This document shows, piece after piece, positions 1-3,669 of a DNA stretch of 6,295 nt. The stretch lies in the NCBI GenBank assembly GCA_021829055.1, contig JAJZCS010000124.1, positions 1 through 6,295 on the forward strand. Direction: 5' to 3'. The position numbers and the translations under genes are program-made. This stretch comes from Pseudomonadota bacterium. Lineage in GTDB: Bacteria; Pseudomonadota; Alphaproteobacteria; Acetobacterales; Acetobacteraceae. The first letter of the stretch is position 1, and every line of letters begins with the position of its first letter. Below the pieces are notes generated by a model that worked only from the letters and a program-made list of their open reading frames with translations, was not told the DNA's origin and did not search any database.

Positions 1-972
1 ATAATTGCGCACCGGCAAATTAGTATCTTGATGTCCGTGTACAACGGAGAGCAGTTTTTGCCGGAACAACTAGAAAGTCTTGCAGCACAAAGGAATTGCC
101 CAGACTGGACTTTGTTATGGCGTGATGATGGTTCGTCTGACCGCAGCGTTGAAATATTGAGCGATTTTAAAGGCGCCCGACGAGTCATTGATGACCAGAC
201 CCGGCTTGGACCGGCGATTAGCTTCCTTCGACTTTTGGAAGCGGCCAATGACGATGCGGATGCATTTGCCTTCTGCGATCAGGACGACGTCTGGTTACCG
301 GATAAATTGTCGTGGGCTTGGCAGTGGCTATCGTCGCAGCCCTTGGATAGGCCAGCGCTCTACTTTGGACGCCAACACCTCGTTGACCCGAGATTACGTT
401 CGATCAGCTTGTCCCCGGCTTTTCGGCGTCCTCCCGGGTTTTGCAATGCGCTGGCACAGAACATTGCAGCGGGATGTACGGTCATGATGAATGCTGCGGC
501 GCGCAAGCTGATTGTTGCGGCGCCCCCTCCCCCCAAAGGATCCATGCACGATTGGTGGACGTATATACTTGTGAGTGGAGCTGGCGGAGCGATGCGAGCC
601 GATAATCGCCCTGTGATTCTATATCGGCAACATAAAAACAACGCGGTTGGCGCTAACGCTTCTTTGATCCGACGTACGATATCGGCCTTTAAACGCGGCC
701 CGGAGCAATTCGTTGCGATTTTCGAGGCTCATCTCGCTGCGCTCAATTTAATACATCCTTTGCTTGCTCCGGAAGCTCGCGAGTCCCTCAGCCTGTTGCA
801 GTCACTACGAGAGCTGCCAAGGCTCACAAGAATACAGCGGCTGTCAGCTTCCGGATTGTACCGACAACATTTCGCGGAGGATCTGTTTCTGCGCGGCATG
901 TTTCTTATGGTGGGGAGCGCCAAAACCTATCCAAACGCTGAAACGACGAAGGGTTGGGGGGTGCCAAAATAG
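1..972 (+). CDS. Family 2 glycosyltransferase (rhamnosyltransferase-like), 5' end outside window
   Basis: This is a GT-A fold glycosyltransferase that probably moves a sugar from a nucleotide donor onto a cell-surface polysaccharide such as O-antigen or capsule, at the cytoplasmic face of the membrane. The frame is open from base 1. The first residues, ending in ISILMSVYNGE, are the usual first beta strand of the family, so the TTG at 28 and ATG at 31 lie inside that strand and are unlikely starts; the true start is upstream. In window numbering the visible motifs are the nucleotide-binding RDDGSSD at residues 41-47, the metal-binding DQDDVW at 93-98 (base 277 on), MHDWW at about 182, where the catalytic base region lies, and YRQHKNN at about 208. 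In-window length is 323 aa, near the usual full length. The donor and acceptor sugars cannot be read from the sequence. The last 18 residues look less family-like and may be altered. Confidence 0.93.
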   Translation: MIAHRQISILMSVYNGEQFLPEQLESLAAQRNCPDWTLLWRDDGSSDRSVEILSDFKGARRVIDDQTRLGPAISFLRLLEAANDDADAFAFCDQDDVWLPDKLSWAWQWLSSQPLDRPALYFGRQHLVDPRLRSISLSPAFRRPPGFCNALAQNIAAGCTVMMNAAARKLIVAAPPPPKGSMHDWWTYILVSGAGGAMRADNRPVILYRQHKNNAVGANASLIRRTISAFKRGPEQFVAIFEAHLAALNLIHPLLAPEARESLSLLQSLRELPRLTRIQRLSASGLYRQHFAEDLFLRGMFLMVGSAKTYPNAETTKGWGVPK

Positions 973-1018
973 TGAGATGGCACGTGTTTAGGAGACCTGT
1001 GCGTGGGTGGGCGTAGAC

Positions 1019-1313
1019 CAGGGATTACGCATGAAATTTGGTGACATAGTTGACGGCATGGAAGCGGGTGTGATTCGGGGAGTCTCCTTGAGATTGGGAG
1101 CCCCGCATGTCAGTGAGGAATTTGGTGGAAGAATTTTCGGCGCTGAAAGATTCCCGCTGCCCCGGCACGGTTGAGCACCGGCTGATTGATGTGCTGGTGA
1201 TTGCGATCTGTGCCGTGATCGCCGGCGCCGAAAGCTGGGAGGATTTCGCGCTATATGGCCGCAGCGAGGAGGATTGGCTCGGGACGTTTCTGACGCTCCC
1301 GAACGGCATCCCT
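1019..1313 (+). mobile_element. ISAs1-family insertion sequence, left-end fragment
   Basis: The segment begins with CAGGGATTACGC, in keeping with the CAGGG-type ends I associate with ISAs1-family elements, 88 bases before the transposase start. It stops abruptly inside the transposase gene at about 1313. No matching right end is found in the window, so neither the inverted repeat nor the target-site duplication can be verified. The exact left boundary is inferred. The segment lies 46 bases after the glycosyltransferase stop codon, so the insertion seems to be just downstream of that gene and not inside it. Confidence 0.5.
1107..1313 (+). pseudogene. ISAs1-family transposase, N-terminal fragment
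   Basis: The first 69 codons match the N-terminal domain that precedes the DDE domain in ISAs1-family transposases. Recognisable stretches are EHRLIDVLVIAICAVIAGAE, then SWEDFALYGRSEEDWL, then LPNGIP. Full-length proteins of this family are several hundred residues long and continue after NGIP with a conserved HDTF-like segment. Here the family match ends at base 1313. The frame reads on through 24 unrelated residues to a stop at 1388. The whole catalytic domain is missing, so the product cannot transpose. The ATG at 1107 is preceded by GGGAG about six bases upstream, a plausible ribosome binding site. The 93-aa ORF to 1388 may be annotated elsewhere as a small hypothetical protein. Confidence 0.85.
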
Positions 1314-1390
1314 GTCAAATCGCGTCCAAACGCGCCCCCCTTTTGGAGTGCGCCCCTGCGGGTGGACAGATTGGGCGATTTGAATTGACC
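1314..1390. repeat. Short segment with IS-end-like inverted repeat (unassigned)
   Basis: This segment starts exactly where ISAs1 homology is lost. It carries a 9-base perfect inverted repeat: TCAAATCGC at 1315-1323 and its complement GCGATTTGA at 1375-1383, with runs of C next to both arms (1325-1330 and 1387-1393). A TGTCAAAT start and repeated blocks of this kind resemble the multiple terminal repeats of IS21-like elements, but that assignment is inference from general appearance. No transposase gene of that family is present. It could be the scar of an IS end left after a deletion. Confidence 0.25.
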
Positions 1391-1399
1391 CCCGCTACC

Positions 1400-1422
1400 G
1401 GGCTTCTGGAGAATGGAAGCCC
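1400..1422. repeat. 7-bp inverted repeat, possible hairpin
   Basis: GGGCTTC at 1400-1406 and GAAGCCC at 1416-1422 are perfect complements separated by nine bases. No T run follows on the plus strand, so it is not a clear terminator. It lies in the otherwise unassigned 1391-1452 stretch between the IS-end-like segment and the IS630 remnant, and may belong to either element. Confidence 0.3.
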
Positions 1423-1452
1423 TGACGAGACACTGATCCCACAGCGCCGCAT

Positions 1453-1590
1453 TTAAGCGGCAGGTTGCCCGATGTCGCCGTGCCGCAGTGTTGGAACCAG
1501 GAATTGCTCGACCCCTGCCAGGAAACTGCGGCCGTTGATGGGGCCGTCGAGGACGCAGGTGACCCCTCTGCGCAGCCAAGAAAGCAAAGA
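1453..1590 (-). pseudogene. IS630-family transposase, internal fragment
   Basis: Read on the minus strand, with codons in register with the TAA at 1455-1453, the sequence encodes CVLDGPINGRSFLAGVEQ followed by FLVPTLRHGDI. This is the stretch of IS630-family DDE transposases just before the second catalytic aspartate, which normally follows as a DN motif a few residues after GDI. Here the match stops at GDI (base 1471) and a short tail, GQPAA, runs into the stop, so the DN and later catalytic glutamate are lost. On the upstream side the resemblance weakens beyond about 1570-1590, so both flanks are missing. The fragment is too short and too frame-shifted relative to neighbouring ORFs to be called automatically. 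It marks a second, different IS layered onto the region and ends shortly before the toxin-antitoxin control region. Confidence 0.7.
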
Positions 1591-1610
1591 GGTATTGACG
1601 AAGGAGGGTT

Positions 1611-1630
1611 TGTGTAGTTACGTTTATACA
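1611..1630. promoter_or_regulatory. Putative operator/promoter region of the toxin-antitoxin operon
   Basis: An AT-rich tract (about 1611-1641) lies between the IS630 remnant and the antitoxin ribosome binding site. It contains an imperfect inverted repeat, TGTGTA at 1611-1616 and TATACA at 1625-1630, with five of six positions complementary and an 8-base spacer. Phd/PIN toxin-antitoxin operons are usually repressed by the antitoxin binding such repeats, so this is the most likely site for autoregulation. TATACA could serve as a -10 box, but no -35 box stands at the usual distance: TTGACG at 1595-1600 is 24 bases away, which is too far. The promoter is therefore not resolved. Confidence 0.25.
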
Positions 1631-1665
1631 TTAATTGATTGCCTCTGAAAGCAGGAGCGTTACCG

Positions 1666-1920
1666 ATGACCATCACCACCCTATCCAGTCGGGAGTTCAA
1701 TCAGGACACCAGCCGGGCCAAGAAAGCTGCCTCAGAGGGGCCGGTTTTCATCACTGACCGAGGCAAGCCCGCTCATGTCCTGCTCAGCATCGAGGAATAC
1801 CAGCGTATCATGGGCAAGCGCCGGAGCATTGCGGAAGCACTGGCCATGCCGGGCCTTGCCGACATCGAATTTGACCCACCCCGCGTCAGCATTGGCCTTC
1901 GTCCCGCCGATTTCTCCTGA
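1666..1920 (+). CDS. Phd/YefM-family antitoxin
   Basis: An 84-aa antitoxin that should bind and neutralise the PIN toxin encoded next to it and repress their shared promoter. Residues 5-16 (TLSSREFNQDTS) form the DNA-binding N-terminal part typical of Phd/YefM proteins. Residues 26-45 (PVFITDRGKPAHVLLSIEEY) are the family hallmark: a beta strand, the DRGKP turn, then the strand and helix of the dimer core. The C-terminal third (about 54-84), rich in A, P and acidic residues, is the part expected to be disordered and to wrap the toxin. The ATG at 1666 is chosen because AGGAG at 1653-1657 sits eight bases upstream; an in-frame TTG at 1639 lies before that site and would make it internal. The stop TGA shares its last base with the toxin ATG, which implies translational coupling. 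The gene looks intact and full length. Confidence 0.95.
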   Translation: MTITTLSSREFNQDTSRAKKAASEGPVFITDRGKPAHVLLSIEEYQRIMGKRRSIAEALAMPGLADIEFDPPRVSIGLRPADFS

Positions 1921-2345
1921 TGTTCATCCTCGATACCAATGTCGTCTCCGAACTACGCAAGGTGCGCCTGGGCAGGGCGCATCCGCAGGTAGCCAGTTGG
2001 GCCGACAGCGTAGACGCTAGGACCCTCTACATCTCGGCCATCACCATCCTCGAAACCGAGATCGGCATCCTGCAAATCGAACGGAAAGACCGAAATCAAG
2101 GAGCTATGTTGCGCGCCTGGCTGGAAAAGCAGGTCTTGCCCGAATTCGAGGGCCGTATTTTCCCCGTGGATACCGCCGTCGCCCGGCGCTGCGCGACCTT
2201 GCATGTTCCTGACCCTCACGCCGAGCGAGATGCGCTCATTGCCGCTACAGCGCTCACCCACGGTATGACCATCGTGACTCGCAACGTCGCGGACTTCCTC
2301 ACCACCGGTGCCCAATTGCTCAATCCATGGGAAGCACGACAATGA
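1920..2345 (+). CDS. vapC: PIN-domain ribonuclease toxin, VapC/FitB-like
   Basis: A 141-aa PIN-domain protein, the likely toxin of a type II pair, expected to cleave RNA using Mg2+ or Mn2+ held by a cluster of acidic residues. The four expected acids are visible: Asp5 in FILDTNVVSELRK, Glu45 in SAITILETEIGI, Asp104 in ERDALIAATAL, and Asp125 in TRNVADF. The ending, GAQLLNPWE, is typical of the FitB-like branch, as is the SELRK after the first Asp. Its length matches the family, and no catalytic residue is missing, so it is probably active. The start codon overlaps the antitoxin stop by one base and has no clear ribosome binding site of its own, consistent with coupled translation and antitoxin excess. 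FitB's classical partner FitA is a ribbon-helix-helix protein, whereas the partner here is Phd-type, a pairing also known for VapC-family toxins. The RNA target cannot be predicted. Confidence 0.95.
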   Translation: MFILDTNVVSELRKVRLGRAHPQVASWADSVDARTLYISAITILETEIGILQIERKDRNQGAMLRAWLEKQVLPEFEGRIFPVDTAVARRCATLHVPDPHAERDALIAATALTHGMTIVTRNVADFLTTGAQLLNPWEARQ

Positions 2346-2441
2346 ATATTTTGAGCACGGCCGTCGGTGCAATCGAGCAAGTAGAAGTGGGTGAGATCGA
2401 ATGGCCAAAGATGACCACACGCCCATGATGGGACGCCGAAC
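2346..2441. other. Unassigned spacer between toxin gene and IS256 remnant
   Basis: No recognisable gene lies here. A 28-codon ORF at 2342-2428 begins with an ATG overlapping the toxin stop (ATGA). It has no recognisable ribosome binding site or family resemblance, so I do not call it as a gene. A short palindrome, CCCAT-G-ATGGG, lies at 2422-2432, ten bases before the inferred IS256-type end. The stretch could be IS-flanking debris or the old target sequence. Confidence 0.3.
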
Positions 2442-2716
2442 GGGATCACGTCCGTCAACGTGGTGTAATTTGGTTGTAGGTTGAGGTGGCGGCGGATCAT
2501 TCTGCTGCGGTGGCGATCTGGGGTGGAAACATTTCGACGGTTGGCGATGCAAGTTCTGCCATGGCCTCGGTCTGCATGTAGCGGTGTTGGGTTTGCCACT
2601 CGTCGTTCTGTTCGAGCAGGACGGCGCCGACGAGGCGGATGATTGATGCTTCGTTTGGGAAGATGCCGACGACATCGGCCCGTTTTTGGCTTGAGATTTG
2701 GTCGGCGTTGAGGGTT
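2442..2716 (-). mobile_element. IS256-family insertion sequence, right-end fragment
   Basis: The fragment contains the 3' part of the transposase gene plus the terminal segment after its stop codon. On the plus strand, the segment from 2442 reads GGGATCACGTCCGTCAACG and continues into a GTGGTGTAATT block. This resembles the terminal repeat of IS256-family elements, which commonly carry a sequence like TACACCA and a GACGT block near the end. The inner boundary near 2716 is where transposase homology ends and DUF5671 homology begins on the other strand. The left end of the element is missing, so it cannot move by itself. Both boundaries are inferred by eye. Confidence 0.55.
2497..2716 (-). pseudogene. 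IS256-family (mutator-type) transposase, C-terminal fragment
   Basis: About 73 codons on the minus strand, ending at the TGA at 2499-2497, match the C-terminus of IS256-family transposases. The segments [20 protein letters not shown] and [15 protein letters not shown] are the conserved tail found after the last catalytic glutamate. In intact relatives this is preceded by an NPIERLN-type motif. Here the corresponding stretch reads [12 protein letters not shown], so sequence has been lost or altered at about 2695-2716; a short CTCAAC repeat there could mark a small deletion. All three catalytic residues lie upstream and are gone, so no active transposase can be made. The minus-strand frame extends a little further, to 2775, but those codons are the antisense of the DUF5671 gene. 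Confidence 0.85.
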
Positions 2717-3019
2717 GAGGGGAACATCGCCGTCATCGCCGTAGCTCTTCCGCTTTTCATACTGATGTTCCTCAAGGTTACCCGTGCGATCGTCGCAGAT
2801 CCGACGAAACGCGAGTCCCGTCCCAGAGTGTGGCTGACCTACCTGACCCTGTTCATTACAGCGCTCTGGATCGTGGGGGATATTATGGTCCTCGTCTACA
2901 ATGCGCTCGGCGGTGACTTCGGAACACGGTTCCTCCTCAAAGTCATCACAGTGGCCGTTATTGCGGGTGGTATCTTCAGTTATTTTCTTCATGATGTCCG
3001 GCAGGGCCACTCGCCATGA
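2639..3019 (+). CDS. DUF5671 membrane protein, 5'-truncated; ORF begins in antisense IS256 sequence
   Basis: From about base 2726 (residue 30) onward the product matches the C-terminal part of DUF5671 integral membrane proteins, whose function is unknown. Clear landmarks are the hydrophilic loop [13 protein letters not shown], then [16 protein letters not shown], then [18 protein letters not shown] and a final [10 protein letters not shown]. Three membrane segments can be seen, at about residues 30-48, 67-90 and 97-116. Intact family members have further N-terminal membrane segments that are absent here. The first 25-29 residues are the antisense of the IS256 transposase fragment, so the ATG at 2639 is not the ancestral start. 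The gene is either a pseudogene or a new chimeric ORF. A later in-frame ATG opens [10 protein letters not shown]. The stop overlaps the next gene by 4 bases (ATGA), the sign of an old two-gene operon. Family assignment is confident; expression is doubtful. Confidence 0.78.
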   Translation: MIDASFGKMPTTSARFWLEIWSALRVEGNIAVIAVALPLFILMFLKVTRAIVADPTKRESRPRVWLTYLTLFITALWIVGDIMVLVYNALGGDFGTRFLLKVITVAVIAGGIFSYFLHDVRQGHSP

Positions 3020-3444
3020 CTAGGTACTCGGCCGTCGTGTTTGGGGCGCGGCTCACGATCGCTGCCTTACTGGCAATTATCGCCGGTTTCATGATGATCG
3101 GCTCGCCTGACCACGTGCGAAAGCAGGAACTTGACCGAACACGAAGCAGCGAACTTGCGGCTATTTCAGGTGCGGTTTCAACCTACCGCCGCACCCATGC
3201 CGTCCTGCCCGCTGCACTTTCTGACTTGTCGCGCGGCACAACGCTTGATATCGCGCTCAAGGATCCGGCGGGTCGTCCGTACGGCTATGTCGTGACAGGG
3301 CCCTACACATACGACCTCTGCGCCGATTTTTCCCTTTCCTCCGAGAATGAGCCCACGGATACACCGCCGCAGCTGATCTTCACCCGGCACCCGGCAGGGT
3401 ACTACTGTTATCAACTCGAGGCGCGGCCACCCGCACACAACTGA
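3016..3444 (+). CDS. Hypothetical single-pass membrane protein (pseudopilin-like layout), partner of DUF5671 gene
   Basis: I do not recognise a named family. The 142-aa product has one N-terminal hydrophobic segment at residues 7-29. A polar helical stretch follows at about 33-60 (RKQELDRTRSSELAAISGAV), then a soluble domain expected outside the cytoplasm. The sequence PAALSDL, then LKDPAGRPYGYVV and later YDLCADF, recalls the layout of small pseudopilin-like proteins: a long helix, a 'lowest-residue' LPAAL-type turn and a DP-GRPY strand. However, there is no prepilin peptidase site (no GFTLxE). Cys102 and Cys131 could form a disulphide. The ATG overlaps the DUF5671 stop by 4 bases, with AGGG nine bases upstream. 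Proteins of similar shape seem to accompany DUF5671 genes, which I recall only in general terms. The gene itself looks intact, but its upstream partner and probably its promoter have been disrupted. Confidence 0.75.
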   Translation: MTRYSAVVFGARLTIAALLAIIAGFMMIGSPDHVRKQELDRTRSSELAAISGAVSTYRRTHAVLPAALSDLSRGTTLDIALKDPAGRPYGYVVTGPYTYDLCADFSLSSENEPTDTPPQLIFTRHPAGYYCYQLEARPPAHN

Positions 3445-3669
3445 TTTCCCATTATAGCGTAGAACTTTGCTACTCGGGCCGGTTCAAGATCAATCCCTTT
3501 TGTTATCCTCAACCTCCAGCGAGCCGACGGGCACTTTCGGTCTGAGCCCTCATCACCTCATGCAGCCTGACTTGCGCTGCGTCACCGTCAAAAAGGCAAT
3601 GGTTCAGATCAACAATTGCAGATGACCTCCGGGGACCACTGCAAATCCACCATCCTCGCGATGCACCAG
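3445..3669. other. Convergent intergenic region, no clear terminator
   Basis: These 225 bases separate two convergent genes, so terminators on both strands would be expected. The only notable symmetry is a 6-base inverted repeat, TTGCAG at 3616-3621 and CTGCAA at 3639-3644, with a 17-base loop. It lies about 25 bases past the RND gene stop on the minus strand. No T run follows it on either strand, so I do not call it a terminator. I see no ORF or RNA gene here. Confidence 0.4.

Noticed and set aside
1077..1105. Hairpin GGGGAGTCTCC...GGGAGCCCC before the ISAs1 transposase start
   Set aside because: The pairing is interrupted by a bulge and could be chance in GC-rich sequence; it could reduce transposase translation, but nothing further supports that.
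1025..1579. 184-aa minus-strand ORF across the ISAs1 and IS630 remnants
   Set aside because: It runs antisense to the ISAs1 transposase fragment and out of frame with the IS630 remnant, and its composition is of low-complexity S/R/G type with no family likeness. It is a shadow ORF.
1595..1630. TTGACG and TATACA as a sigma-70 promoter for the toxin-antitoxin operon
   Set aside because: The spacing is 24 bases, well beyond the usual 16-19, so the two boxes cannot be paired with confidence.
1953..3010. Two long minus-strand ORFs (240 and 264 aa) opposite the toxin, IS256 and DUF5671 genes
   Set aside because: They are antisense to well-supported genes and rich in R, S and P, with no recognisable domain. 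They cross boundaries between unrelated elements.
3178..3438. 86-aa minus-strand ORF opposite the 142-aa membrane protein
   Set aside because: It is antisense to a gene with a coupled start, a membrane segment and a domain-like layout, and itself shows no such features.
3616..3644. TTGCAG...CTGCAA repeat as a terminator for the RND gene
   Set aside because: The stem is only six base pairs with a 17-base loop and no T run, which is too weak to call.
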